The notes beneath the pieces were generated by a model that was given only the letters and a program-made list of their open reading frames with translations, did no database searches and was not told the DNA's origin. Positions 1-7,964 of a stretch of DNA of 64,000 bases are shown piece after piece. This DNA is from Roseiarcus fermentans. GTDB lineage: Bacteria > Pseudomonadota > Alphaproteobacteria > Rhizobiales > Beijerinckiaceae. Positions within the stretch are counted from its first letter, which is position 1. Each line of letters starts with the position of its first letter. The stretch is taken from NCBI RefSeq assembly GCF_003315135.1, contig NZ_QNRK01000024.1:42721-106720 (forward strand), read 5' to 3'. The position numbers and the translations under genes were made by a program.

Positions 1-2
1 AG

Positions 3-932
3 ATGGATTTCCGGCTCGAGGCCGCGGCGGCGTCGGAATTCGCCGACAATGCGAAGGACGATCCCGACATCCGCGCGCCGGCGATCGACTGGGACCGGAC
101 CACCCGCGAAGTGATGACGATGGAGTGGGTCGAGGGCGTCCCGCTCGCCGATCCCGACCGCCTCGCGGCGCTCGGGTTCGATCCGCCCGCGCTCGCGCGG
201 ACGCTCATCCAGACCTTTCTCCGCCATGCGCTGCGCGACGGCTTCTTCCACGCCGACATGCATCAGGGGAACATTTTCGTCGATTCGGCCGGGCGGATCG
301 TCGCGGTTGACTTCGGCATCATGGGCCGCCTGGGGCGGAAGGAGCGCCGGTTCCTCGCCGAGATCCTGTTCGGCTTCATCCGGCGCGACTACCGGCGGGT
401 CGCCGAGGTCCATTTCGAGGCGGGCTACGTGCCGGACACCTACCGCGTCGAGGATTTCGCACAGGCCATCCGGGCGATCGGCGAGCCGATCCACTCGCGG
501 ACCGCCGACCAGATCTCCATGGCGAAGCTGTTGACGCTGCTGTTCGAGGTGACGGCGCTGTTCGACATGACGACACGGGTCGAGTTGGTCATGCTGCAGA
601 AGACGATGGTGGTCGCCGAAGGCGTGGCGCGGAAGCTCGATCCGCAACTGAACCTGTGGTCGATTTCGGAACCGGTGGTCGGCGCCTGGATCGCGGACAA
701 TCTCGGCCCAAAAGCGAAGGTGGAGGACGCCGGCCGCGGCGCCGCCGCCCTCGCGACGCTGATCGTCGAAGGGCCGCGCCGGCTCGAGGCCATCGCCGCG
801 AGGCTGGAGGCCTGGGCCAAAACGCCGCCTGTGGAAAGTGAACCGGAAGGGCGCGGCCTCGCCAGACTGGGCTATATTTTTACTGGCGCTTTCGTCACGA
901 TTTTGTTATTTGCGCTGATCAAGTGGAGTTAA
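3..932 (+). CDS. ubiB: UbiB / ABC1-family atypical kinase, 5'-truncated by the window edge
   Basis: This is the C-terminal 309 residues of a UbiB-type protein, an ABC1/ADCK-like atypical kinase/ATPase needed for ubiquinone biosynthesis at the inner membrane. The visible part carries the catalytic loop HADMHQGN at about residues 83-90 and the metal-binding DFG at about 103-105. A hydrophobic segment near the C-terminus (about 288-308) fits the membrane anchor that UbiB proteins carry. The family is usually about 500 residues, so the KxGQ region lies left of the window; the frame runs through base 1, so the Met at 3 is probably internal. The following coaBC and dut genes reproduce a common alphaproteobacterial order. 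Confidence 0.9.
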   Translation: MDFRLEAAAASEFADNAKDDPDIRAPAIDWDRTTREVMTMEWVEGVPLADPDRLAALGFDPPALARTLIQTFLRHALRDGFFHADMHQGNIFVDSAGRIVAVDFGIMGRLGRKERRFLAEILFGFIRRDYRRVAEVHFEAGYVPDTYRVEDFAQAIRAIGEPIHSRTADQISMAKLLTLLFEVTALFDMTTRVELVMLQKTMVVAEGVARKLDPQLNLWSISEPVVGAWIADNLGPKAKVEDAGRGAAALATLIVEGPRRLEAIAARLEAWAKTPPVESEPEGRGLARLGYIFTGAFVTILLFALIKWS

Positions 933-1084
933 GGCGCATCCCTCCGGCGCGACACGATTCGGGGGCCCGGGAGTCGATGACCGCGCCGAAGGGCGCCCAC
1001 GTCGTCCCCTTTCCTGAGATTTGCGGCGGCGAGACCAGATCAGATGCGGACAGTCCGTTCCCACGCGACCGGCCTTGAAGACCG

Positions 1085-2323
1085 ATGACCGCCGTTCCCC
1101 TAGCGGCAGCGCGCATTCTTCTGGTCATCGGAGGCGGGATCGCCGCCTACAAGTCGCTCGAGCTGATTCGGCGCCTTCGAGACCGCGGCGCCGCGGTGCA
1201 GGTGGTGATGACCGATTCGGCGCGCCAGTTCATCACGCCGCTGTCGGCTGCGACGCTTAGCGGGCAGCCGGTTCGGGACGCGTTATTCAACCTGACCGAC
1301 GAATCGCTGATCGGCCACATCGAACTGTCCCGTTCCGCCGACCTGGTGGTGGTGGCGCCGGCCACCGCCAATCTGCTGGCGCGAATGGCGGGAGGGCTTG
1401 CGGACGATCTGGCGACGACGCTCCTGCTGGCGACCGACAAGCCCGTGCTCGTCGCGCCGGCGATGAACGTACGGATGTGGTTGCATCCGGCAACCCAGAG
1501 GAACATCGAACGGCTCGGGGCCGATGGCGTCGCATTTGCCGGTCCCGACGAAGGTCCGATGGCGTGCGGCGAATTCGGCCCCGGTCGCATGGCCGAACCC
1601 GCGGCGATCGTTGATGCGATCGAGAGGGCGCTCTCGAAGACGGCTGATTCGCCGGAAAGGCCCAGCTTGCTTGCCGGGCGACGAGTGATTGTCACGTCGG
1701 GTCCGACTTATGAGCCCATTGATCCGGTCCGGTTCATCGGCAACCGGTCGTCGGGTCGCCAGGGCCATGCAATCGCGCAATCGGCTGTTGGCGCCGGCGC
1801 AAATGTTATCCTCGTCACCGGGCCCGTCGCGCTGCCCGATCCGCCCGGTGCGACTGTCGTTCACGTTGAGACCGCGCTTGAGATGCAAGCTGCGGTTGCC
1901 GCCGCATTGCCTGCCGACGCCTTCATAGCGGCGGCTGCGGTGGCCGATTGGCGAGTCGAACGTGTCGATAACGAGAAGATCAAGAAGGGCGAAGGCGGCG
2001 CCCCGACCCTGCGACTTGTTGAAAACCCCGATATACTTGCGGAAGTCGCCAAGATGAACAAGCCACGTCCCGCTGTCGTGATCGGGTTCGCAGCGGAAAC
2101 GAATCACTTAGTCGACAATGCGAAATCCAAATTGCTGCGCAAGGGGTGTGATTTCATCATCGGCAATAGTGTCGCGAGCGGAACCACGACTTTCGGCGGC
2201 GAAACAAACGAGGTGCTGCTGATCGGCGCGGAAGGCGTCGAGCGCTGGCCGTCGATGAGCAAGGCGGCCGTCGCCGACCGGCTCGTTGCGAAGCTCGCTG
2301 TAGAATTGGCGAAGCGCTCGTGA
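1085..2323 (+). CDS. coaBC: Bifunctional phosphopantothenoylcysteine decarboxylase / phosphopantothenate-cysteine ligase
   Basis: CoaBC performs two consecutive cytoplasmic steps of coenzyme A synthesis: CTP-dependent ligation of cysteine to 4'-phosphopantothenate, then FMN-dependent decarboxylation. The protein is 412 residues, the usual length. The N-terminal CoaC flavoprotein half (about 1-185) has GGGIAAYK near residue 17, the active-site His79 in GHIELS, the PAMNVRMW motif at 125-132 and Cys161 in [10 protein letters not shown]. The C-terminal CoaB half (about 190-410) has the [12 protein letters not shown] nucleotide-binding stretch, the NRSSGRQG segment and the KIKK loop. The stop codon overlaps the dut start (GTGA), so the two are translationally coupled. 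Confidence 0.97.
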   Translation: MTAVPLAAARILLVIGGGIAAYKSLELIRRLRDRGAAVQVVMTDSARQFITPLSAATLSGQPVRDALFNLTDESLIGHIELSRSADLVVVAPATANLLARMAGGLADDLATTLLLATDKPVLVAPAMNVRMWLHPATQRNIERLGADGVAFAGPDEGPMACGEFGPGRMAEPAAIVDAIERALSKTADSPERPSLLAGRRVIVTSGPTYEPIDPVRFIGNRSSGRQGHAIAQSAVGAGANVILVTGPVALPDPPGATVVHVETALEMQAAVAAALPADAFIAAAAVADWRVERVDNEKIKKGEGGAPTLRLVENPDILAEVAKMNKPRPAVVIGFAAETNHLVDNAKSKLLRKGCDFIIGNSVASGTTTFGGETNEVLLIGAEGVERWPSMSKAAVADRLVAKLAVELAKRS

Positions 2324-2784
2324 TTCCAGTTGTTTACACACAGCTTCCGCACGGCGAGGGCTTGCAATTGCCGGCGTATAAGAGTGAAGATGCGGCGGGG
2401 ATGGACCTCTTGGCCGCGTTGCCGGCCGACGGGGAGGTTGTTCTGGCCCCCGGGGCCCGGTCGTTGATCCCGACCGGGTTGGCAATCGAGCTGCCCAAGG
2501 GTTTTGAAGGGCAGATCAGACCGCGTTCGGGGCTCGCACTGCATGAGGGTGTGACCGTCCTCAACAGTCCGGGAACGGTCGACGCCGATTACCGAGGGGA
2601 AATCGGCGTCATACTCATCAATTTTGGAACCAAGCCCTTTGTTGTTCGGCGGGGCGCGCGCATTGCGCAACTCGTCGTTTGTCCTGTGGAACGCGTCGCT
2701 CTCATTGCGGGCGGGCGGCTCACTGCGAGCGCAAGGGGTGCAAATGGATTCGGCTCCACCGGGCGCTCATCAGAGGAGGATTGA
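2320..2784 (+). CDS. dut: Deoxyuridine 5'-triphosphate nucleotidohydrolase (dUTPase)
   Basis: Dut hydrolyses dUTP to dUMP and pyrophosphate, keeping uracil out of DNA and feeding dTMP synthesis. The 154-residue trimeric-type protein has all five motifs: AGMDLLA (1), PRSGLA (2), [12 protein letters not shown] (3), RGARIAQLV (4) and the C-terminal arm [10 protein letters not shown] (5). Motif 5 has Asn where Gly is commonest. The start is a GTG overlapping the coaBC stop codon. The next gene, an Rrf2 regulator, begins one base after the dut stop, so ubiB-coaBC-dut-rrf2 may share a transcript, although rrf2 has its own strong ribosome binding site. Confidence 0.97.
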   Translation: MIPVVYTQLPHGEGLQLPAYKSEDAAGMDLLAALPADGEVVLAPGARSLIPTGLAIELPKGFEGQIRPRSGLALHEGVTVLNSPGTVDADYRGEIGVILINFGTKPFVVRRGARIAQLVVCPVERVALIAGGRLTASARGANGFGSTGRSSEED

Positions 2785-2785
2785 T

Positions 2786-3238
2786 ATGAACCTGCTATCG
2801 CGACGGAGCGTCCTCGCCATCGCCGCCGTTGTCGATGTCGCGTTGCACTCGAGGTCCGCGCCGGTTGCGGCGAAGGCCCTCGCCGCGCGTCACAAACTGC
2901 CTCCCCGACACCTGGAGACCTTGCTCCAGGGTCTCGTTCACGCCAAGATTCTCAAGGGCGTGCGCGGGCCTCGGGGCGGCTATGAACTGGCCCGGGAGCG
3001 CCGGCGCATCACGGTCGGCGAAATCGTCCGCACTGCGATGTCGTTGAGCACGGCGGATCCGGACGATCTGGGCGCGAACTCGCTCCTCCTGGAGCGGGTC
3101 ATCGACCCGACCGTCAAGAAGGCCGGGGAGTCGTTCCTCGCCAACCTGGACGCAATCACGGTCGAGAACATGTGCGAAACGGCGGAACAGGCGCACGTGC
3201 TCGACGACGAGAAGACCTCGGGCGATTTTGCTATCTAG
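2786..3238 (+). CDS. Rrf2-family transcriptional regulator lacking the Fe-S cysteine triad
   Basis: This 150-residue protein has the Rrf2-type N-terminal winged helix-turn-helix (about residues 5-75), including the RGPRGGYELAR wing typical of the family. Rrf2 regulators such as IscR bind a [2Fe-2S] cluster through three closely spaced cysteines; here only one Cys is visible (in ENMCETAEQ), so a cluster-bearing form is unlikely. It lies immediately upstream of cysK on the same strand, which suggests sulfur or cysteine regulation. CymR, an Rrf2 protein controlling cysteine metabolism with CysK as partner in Firmicutes, is a precedent, but orthology is not shown. The ATG at 2786 is preceded by GAGGAG at 2774-2779. 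Confidence 0.85.
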   Translation: MNLLSRRSVLAIAAVVDVALHSRSAPVAAKALAARHKLPPRHLETLLQGLVHAKILKGVRGPRGGYELARERRRITVGEIVRTAMSLSTADPDDLGANSLLLERVIDPTVKKAGESFLANLDAITVENMCETAEQAHVLDDEKTSGDFAI

Positions 3239-3283
3239 CGGCGATATAACCGACGATATATAGATCAGCCTCGGTTAAAGGCG

Positions 3284-3325
3284 CATCGTCCGGACCGAGC
3301 CGCGCAAGCGACGGCCCGGACGATG
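3284..3325 (+). promoter_or_regulatory. Perfect 10-bp inverted repeat in the rrf2-cysK spacer
   Basis: CATCGTCCGG at 3284-3293 pairs exactly with CCGGACGATG at 3316-3325, leaving a 22-base loop just before the cysK ribosome binding site (GGAG at 3335-3338). No T-run follows, so a simple intrinsic terminator is unlikely; an mRNA hairpin or protein-binding site is possible. An AT-rich stretch with two GATATA copies at 3242-3262 lies just upstream and is a candidate promoter or Rrf2 operator. Confidence 0.45.
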
Positions 3326-3347
3326 TCTGTTTACGGAGACGCACGTG

Positions 3348-4322
3348 ATGATGATGGATGCAGGCGCCGGACGCAAGCCGGGCCGGGGGCGGGTCTACGC
3401 CTCGATCACCGACACCATCGGCGATACGCCCCTCGTCGCGCTCGACCGTCTCGCCAAGGAAAAAGGCGTCGACGCGCGTCTCCTGGCCAAACTCGAATTC
3501 TTCAATCCGATATCAAGCGTCAAGGACCGCATCGGCGTGGCGATGATCGACGCGCTCGAGGCGCAGGGCAAGCTCGCGCCGGGCAAGGGCGTTCTCGTCG
3601 AGCCGACGTCCGGCAACACCGGCATCGCGCTCGCCTTCGTCGCCGCGGCGCGCGGCTACAAGCTGATTTTGGTGATGCCGGAGTCGATGTCGATCGAGCG
3701 GCGCAAGATGCTGGCGCTGCTCGGCGCCGAACTCGTGCTCACGCCGGCCGCGCTCGGCATGAAGGGCGCGATCGCCAAGGCAAACGAGATCGTCGCCACG
3801 ACCCCGGGCGCGCTTATTCCGCAGCAGTTCGAAAACCCGGCCAACCCCGAGATTCATCGACGCACCACCGCCGAGGAAATCTGGAACGATACGGACGGCG
3901 AGGTGGATATCTTCGTCGCCGGCGTGGGCACCGGCGGCACGATCACGGGCGTGGGGCAGGTGCTGAAAGCGCGCAAGCCGGGCGTGCGAATCGTCGCGGT
4001 GGAGCCGGAGGACTCGCCAGTGCTGTCCGGCGGGGCGCCGGGGCCGCACAAGATTCAGGGGATCGGCGCGGGCTTCGCGCCCTCGATTCTCGACCGCGGG
4101 ATCATCGACGAGGTCGTGGCGGTCGGGAACCAGACCGCCTTCGACATGGCGCGGCTCACCGCGCGCATCGAAGGCGTGCCGGTCGGCATTTCGTCCGGCG
4201 CGGCGATCGCGGCCGCCATCGATGTCGGCCGCCGCCCGGAAAGCGCCGGCAAGACCATCGTGGTCGTCATCCCGTCGTTCGCCGAGCGCTACCTGTCGAC
4301 GGCGTTGTTCGAAGGCTTGTGA
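3348..4322 (+). CDS. cysK: Cysteine synthase A (O-acetylserine sulfhydrylase)
   Basis: CysK is a cytoplasmic PLP enzyme that makes cysteine and acetate from O-acetyl-L-serine and sulfide. The PLP lysine sits in [11 protein letters not shown] (about residue 50), followed by the substrate loop TSGNTGIA and the phosphate-binding GTGGTITG. At 324 residues it has the family's normal length. A GTG and three ATGs (3345-3356) run in frame at the start; the GGAG at 3335-3338 suits the GTG at 3345 or the ATG at 3348, and I chose the ATG. The upstream Rrf2 gene is the likely regulator. A cystathionine beta-synthase-like role is less likely because no CBS domain is present. Confidence 0.95.
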   Translation: MMMDAGAGRKPGRGRVYASITDTIGDTPLVALDRLAKEKGVDARLLAKLEFFNPISSVKDRIGVAMIDALEAQGKLAPGKGVLVEPTSGNTGIALAFVAAARGYKLILVMPESMSIERRKMLALLGAELVLTPAALGMKGAIAKANEIVATTPGALIPQQFENPANPEIHRRTTAEEIWNDTDGEVDIFVAGVGTGGTITGVGQVLKARKPGVRIVAVEPEDSPVLSGGAPGPHKIQGIGAGFAPSILDRGIIDEVVAVGNQTAFDMARLTARIEGVPVGISSGAAIAAAIDVGRRPESAGKTIVVVIPSFAERYLSTALFEGL

Positions 4323-4453
4323 AGGGCGCGCGCCCGACGGGCCCCGCTTGCCGCTCGCGGAGAAATGATTGGCTTCGGATGTCGTGATGCGTCAGACCCA
4401 CGCGCAAGCTCGTCCGAGGGTCGCCGGCGGAGCGCAGGGTCGAGGAGAATGAC

Positions 4454-5092
4454 ATGGACCGCAGGCGTTTTCTGTTGGCCTTCCCGGCGGGCGCGGCGTC
4501 GGTCCTGATCGGCGAGGCCGCCGCGCCGCAGGCCGGACGCGCGGCGGCGGCGAACACGGTCGACATCCATGCGATCCTGGATGATCCGGACGCGCCAGTC
4601 GGCGGCGACCCGACCGGCGATGTAACGATCGTCGCCTTCATCGACTACAACTGCCCGTTCTGCAAGCGGGCCGAACCCGACCTGCAGCGACTGGTGGCGA
4701 GCGACGGCAAGATCCGCCTTGTCTACAAGGATTGGCCGATCCTCGCGCGAAGCTCGGTCACGGGCGCGCGGCTCGCGCTCGCCGCAAACTACCAGGGTAA
4801 ATACGAGCCCGCGCACGCGGCTCTGATGGCCCTGCATGGGCGATCTTCGGATGCCGCGATGCGCGCCGCGGTCGCGTCGGCGGGCGTCGACATCGCCCGG
4901 TTGGACAAGGATCTCGACGCTCATGGCGACGCGATCATGGATTGTCTTCGCCGCAACGGGACGCAGGCGAACGCGCTCCACCTTCAGGGCACGCCCGTCT
5001 ATCTGGTCGGCCCCTATCTGGTGGCGGCGTCGCTGAACTATGACCAGTTCAGCGACGTCGTCGCGAAGTTCCGGGCGCAGATCGGGAAGTGA
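4454..5092 (+). CDS. Exported DsbA-family thiol-disulfide oxidoreductase
   Basis: The 212-residue protein begins MDRRRFLLAF followed by an Ala-rich hydrophobic stretch, a twin-arginine-like or Sec signal, so it should act in the periplasm. The thioredoxin-fold active site is Cys67-Pro-Phe-Cys70 and the cis-Pro loop is GTPVYLVG near residue 182. A helical insertion lies between them, as in DsbA. The family oxidises or isomerises disulfides; this member resembles the small DsbA-like or ScsC-like proteins rather than classical DsbA, and its substrate is unknown. It ends exactly where the convergent VOC gene ends, with no spacer. Confidence 0.85.
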   Translation: MDRRRFLLAFPAGAASVLIGEAAAPQAGRAAAANTVDIHAILDDPDAPVGGDPTGDVTIVAFIDYNCPFCKRAEPDLQRLVASDGKIRLVYKDWPILARSSVTGARLALAANYQGKYEPAHAALMALHGRSSDAAMRAAVASAGVDIARLDKDLDAHGDAIMDCLRRNGTQANALHLQGTPVYLVGPYLVAASLNYDQFSDVVAKFRAQIGK

Positions 5093-5464
5093 TCAGCCGC
5101 CCGCGACGGGAGCGAACACCCGCAGGCGCTGGCCGTCCGGGTCGAGCGCCACGAAGGTGTAGCCGAACTCCATCGCCGTCGGCTCCATCACGATCGACGC
5201 GCCCTTCCTGCGCCAGGCGGCGCACAGGGCGTCGACATCGCCGTCGCTTTCGGCCGTGAAGGCGATCTCGACGCCCCCTGCGGCGGTCGCGGAGGGCTGG
5301 ACGCCGTCCCGTCTCCACAGGCCCAGCATCAGGCCCGGGGCGGCGGGAAGCATCGCGAATGTCGGCGAGGATTCGACGGCGGGACGGTCGAGGAGCCAAG
5401 CGTAGAACGCCGCGCTTCGGGCGACGTCGTCGACATAGACGAGGATGAAACTGACGTTGGACAT
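5093..5464 (-). CDS. VOC (glyoxalase/bleomycin-resistance) superfamily protein
   Basis: At 123 residues this is a single-domain vicinal-oxygen-chelate fold protein. The family pattern is visible: an N-terminal FILVYVDDVARSAAFYAWLL module, and a C-terminal YTFVALDPDGQRLRVF segment ending a beta-alpha-beta-beta-beta unit. VOC proteins bind a divalent metal and carry out isomerisation, dioxygenation or antibiotic sequestration. The substrate cannot be deduced. It is transcribed towards the DsbA-like gene, and their stop codons abut. Confidence 0.8.
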   Translation of the reverse strand: MSNVSFILVYVDDVARSAAFYAWLLDRPAVESSPTFAMLPAAPGLMLGLWRRDGVQPSATAAGGVEIAFTAESDGDVDALCAAWRRKGASIVMEPTAMEFGYTFVALDPDGQRLRVFAPVAGG

Positions 5465-5510
5465 GGGGATCGACTCCGGTGAACGGGACGATCCGTAGCC
5501 CGCGGCGCTG

Positions 5511-5789
5511 TCAGTTTCCGTCAGCAGCGGTCGGCGCAGCCGGCGCGACGAAATAGGGCTCGACCGGACCGGTCAGTTTCACCAGCAGCAGATTGCCCTT
5601 GCGGTCGCGGGTCTTGCCGGCCGGAGCGCGTATCCAGTTCTCGCTGACGCAATATTCCTCGACGTCGGTGCGCTCCGACCCACGAAACCGGATGCCGACG
5701 CCGCGCGCCAGCGCCACCCCGTCATAGTGCGGGCTCGCCGGGTCGATGCTGAGCCGATCGGGAGGGGCGTCGGTCGTCTGAGCGGTCAT
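5511..5789 (-). CDS. DUF3297 family protein
   Basis: The product is about 92 residues from the ATG at 5789; a frame extension to 5813 adds eight residues without a clear ribosome binding site. The core, including RLSIDPASPHYD, ARGVGIRF, EEYCVSENWIR and a C-terminal VEPYF, matches my recollection of the small DUF3297 family found across Proteobacteria. No function is established. It follows the rpsT gene on the same strand with a short gap and may be read through from it. Confidence 0.75.
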   Translation of the reverse strand: MTAQTTDAPPDRLSIDPASPHYDGVALARGVGIRFRGSERTDVEEYCVSENWIRAPAGKTRDRKGNLLLVKLTGPVEPYFVAPAAPTAADGN

Positions 5790-5858
5790 CGTGGCGTCCG
5801 TCGATCGCAACACGGGGCGGCGAACCCGCGGCCCTAGCGGTCGGTCCGGTACCCTCGC

Positions 5859-6122
5859 TTAGGCGAGCGCCTTGACGCGCTTGGCGAGGCGCGAAATCTT
5901 GCGCGAGGCGGCGTTCTTGTGAACGATGCCCTTCTGCGCGGCGCGCGCGAGCTTCGGCTCCGCCGCGCGCAGGGCTTCGGCCGCCGCGTTCGGGTCCTTG
6001 GAGGCGAGCGCCTCCTCGACTTTGCGGACGTAAGTACGCATCTCGCTGCGGCGCGACTTGTTGACCGCGGTGCGGCGGATGGTCTGGCGGGCGGCTTTCT
6101 GGGCCGACTTGGTATTGGCCAT
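5859..6122 (-). CDS. rpsT: 30S ribosomal protein S20
   Basis: S20 is a primary 16S rRNA-binding protein of the small subunit. The 87-residue basic protein starts [13 protein letters not shown] and has the characteristic [21 protein letters not shown]-terminal helix, which fixes the identity. The start at 6122 follows a roughly 78-base leader from a good promoter (6207-6236). In enterobacteria S20 represses its own translation, but no matching leader structure was identified here. Confidence 0.97.
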   Translation of the reverse strand: MANTKSAQKAARQTIRRTAVNKSRRSEMRTYVRKVEEALASKDPNAAAEALRAAEPKLARAAQKGIVHKNAASRKISRLAKRVKALA

Positions 6123-6206
6123 GAACTCGATTCCCTCGGAGCGCGGCTCGCCGCGCATTCGCGCAAAAACAATGAGGCCGGGCGAGGGCCCAGCCTTGAT
6201 CGCGGG

Positions 6207-6236
6207 CTTATATGCTTTTTCGCCCGACCGCGTCAA
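6207..6236 (-). promoter_or_regulatory. Sigma-70-type promoter for rpsT
   Basis: Reading the minus strand, TTGACG (6231-6236) and TATAAG (6207-6212) are separated by 18 bases; an alternative ATATAA gives 17. An A-rich tract lies within the spacer. Transcription would begin near 6200, about 78 bases upstream of the rpsT ATG. The -35 box overlaps the 3' end of the upstream TauE/SafE gene. Confidence 0.7.
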
Positions 6237-7018
6237 CCGCCGCCGGCGAAACGCCAGGCCAGGGAAAGAAGCCCGCCCGGCGCCGTCATGAGCTTGAGGG
6301 CCATCGCGCAGCTCATCGTGACGATCAGCGGCCGGACCAGGCGCGCCCCGGCGCGCAAGGCGGCGTTCGCGCCGACGCGGGCGCCGAGAAACGCGCCGGC
6401 GCCCATCGCGAGGCCCGCCGCGACCACGATATGCCCGGAGAGCGCATAGACCGCGAGGGACCCGACGTTGCTGCCGAAATTGGCGAACCTCGCCCCCGCC
6501 ATCGCCCGGGTGAGGCCGAACCCGCAAAGGACGACGAGCGCCGCCATGTAGAACGCGCCGGCCCCGGGTCCGAACACCCCATCATAGAAGCCGATTGCGG
6601 GCGCGAGCGTCGCCGCGAAGCCGCGGACGGAAAGGCGTGCAGGCTTCTGGATCTCACCGAGACGGGGCGCGAGCGCGAAATAGAGCGCGACCGCGACGAG
6701 GACGACCGGCAGGGCCCGAGCGAGGAAGGCGCTCGGCGCCCACGGCAGGGCGAGCGCGCCGAGCGCTGCGCCGCCGAGCGCGGCGAGGGCCGACGGCGCC
6801 ATCCCCGACTCGATCTTGCCCGCGCGCCAGAAGCTGAGCGTCGCCGAACCGGAGCCGAAGGTCGAGGCGAGCTTGTTGGTGGCGACCGCCGCCACAGGAT
6901 CCAGTCCCGCGAGCGCCAGCGCCGGCAGGGTCACGAGTCCGCCGCCGCCGGCGATCGCATCGACGAAGCCGGAGCCGAACCCGACGGCGGCGAGCGTCGC
7001 CAGAAAGGACAGCGTCAT
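6233..7018 (-). CDS. TauE/SafE-family membrane transporter (anion export)
   Basis: This is a 261-residue inner-membrane protein made almost entirely of hydrophobic helices (about eight). It carries the family's repeated pattern, with [21 protein letters not shown] near the N-terminus and [13 protein letters not shown] in the second half. TauE/SafE proteins are proposed to move sulfite, sulfoacetate or other organic anions; the substrate cannot be read from sequence. It is followed by rpsT and preceded, 22 bases away, by a crotonase-fold gene on the same strand, with no obvious functional link. Confidence 0.85.
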   Translation of the reverse strand: MTLSFLATLAAVGFGSGFVDAIAGGGGLVTLPALALAGLDPVAAVATNKLASTFGSGSATLSFWRAGKIESGMAPSALAALGGAALGALALPWAPSAFLARALPVVLVAVALYFALAPRLGEIQKPARLSVRGFAATLAPAIGFYDGVFGPGAGAFYMAALVVLCGFGLTRAMAGARFANFGSNVGSLAVYALSGHIVVAAGLAMGAGAFLGARVGANAALRAGARLVRPLIVTMSCAMALKLMTAPGGLLSLAWRFAGGG

Positions 7019-7040
7019 CGCGACCGTCCCGCGCCCGGGC

Positions 7041-7841
7041 TCAACTCTCCGCGACCGGAGAGGTGGCGTCGCGGGCGGCGAAGCGGGCAGGCCGCTTCTC
7101 GCCGAAGGCGGCGCGGCCTTCGGCGAAGTCCGGACCGAGGGCCGCCCGCTCGACCAGCGCGCGGAACGCCGGCGTCTCCACCGTCAGGCCGCCGGCGATC
7201 GCGTCAACCGTCCGCTTCGCGCTGCGGATCGAGGTCTGGCTGAGATCGGCGAGGCCGCGCGCGTAGCCGAGCGCGGTTTCGCGCAGCGCCGTCTCGATTC
7301 GCCGGTCGATCAGGCCGATCGCGAGCGCTTCGTCCGTCTCGATCCGCCGGCCGGTGAACAAAAGGTCCTTGGCGCGCGCCGGGCCGACGAGTTCGACGAG
7401 ACGCCGGGTCTCGGCGTGGCCGTAGACGAGGCCGAGCCTCGCCGGGGTAATGGCGAGATAGGCGTCGGCGGCGCAGAAGCGGAGGTCGCAGGCGATCGCG
7501 AGCGCGATGCCGCCGCCGACGACATTGCCCTGCATGACCGCGACGGTCGGCCGGTCGATAGCGCTCAGCGCCCTGAGGCCGTCCTGGATCGCATCGCCGT
7601 AGTCGCGCGTGGCGGCAGCGTCACGGTAGACCTCATCGAATTCGGAAATGTCGGCGCCGGCGCTGAAATGGCCGCCGGCGCCTTCGAGCAGCACGACGAG
7701 CGCGTCGGTCCGCGCCTCGATCGAGGACCGGATCGCCGGCAGCGCGCGCCACATCGCGCGCGAGATGGCGTTGCGCCGGTCCGGCCGGTTGAGGACGATC
7801 CGGGCGAACGGCGGTTCGAAGCTCAGGGTGATGTCGGTCAT
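7041..7841 (-). CDS. Crotonase-fold protein (enoyl-CoA hydratase/isomerase family), catalytic Glu pair absent
   Basis: The 266-residue protein has the crotonase fold with both oxyanion-hole segments: GGHFSAGADISEF near residue 57 and VVGGGIALAIACDLRF near residue 108. In classical enoyl-CoA hydratase two glutamates, in the GGGxE and GQPE segments, activate water. Here the corresponding positions read GGGIA and ITPAR, so both look like Ala. It is therefore more likely an isomerase, hydrolase, dehalogenase or decarboxylase-type member than a hydratase. It is divergent from the purine-catabolism gene at 7965. Confidence 0.8.
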   Translation of the reverse strand: MTDITLSFEPPFARIVLNRPDRRNAISRAMWRALPAIRSSIEARTDALVVLLEGAGGHFSAGADISEFDEVYRDAAATRDYGDAIQDGLRALSAIDRPTVAVMQGNVVGGGIALAIACDLRFCAADAYLAITPARLGLVYGHAETRRLVELVGPARAKDLLFTGRRIETDEALAIGLIDRRIETALRETALGYARGLADLSQTSIRSAKRTVDAIAGGLTVETPAFRALVERAALGPDFAEGRAAFGEKRPARFAARDATSPVAES

Positions 7842-7964
7842 GAGGCCCTACGAGGAGGCGGGGAACGCGCGGCGCCCTTTCTGGAGCATTTGCCGGGTTG
7901 GAGCAAACCGCGGCGTGTCGTAGCGTTGCGCCGATCACGGGGCGCGACGCGCGCGAGGAGCGGC

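Noticed and set aside
3323..4387. A 354-residue open frame overlapping cysK
   Set aside because: Arg/Gly/His-rich composition without motifs; it is a frame shadow of cysK.
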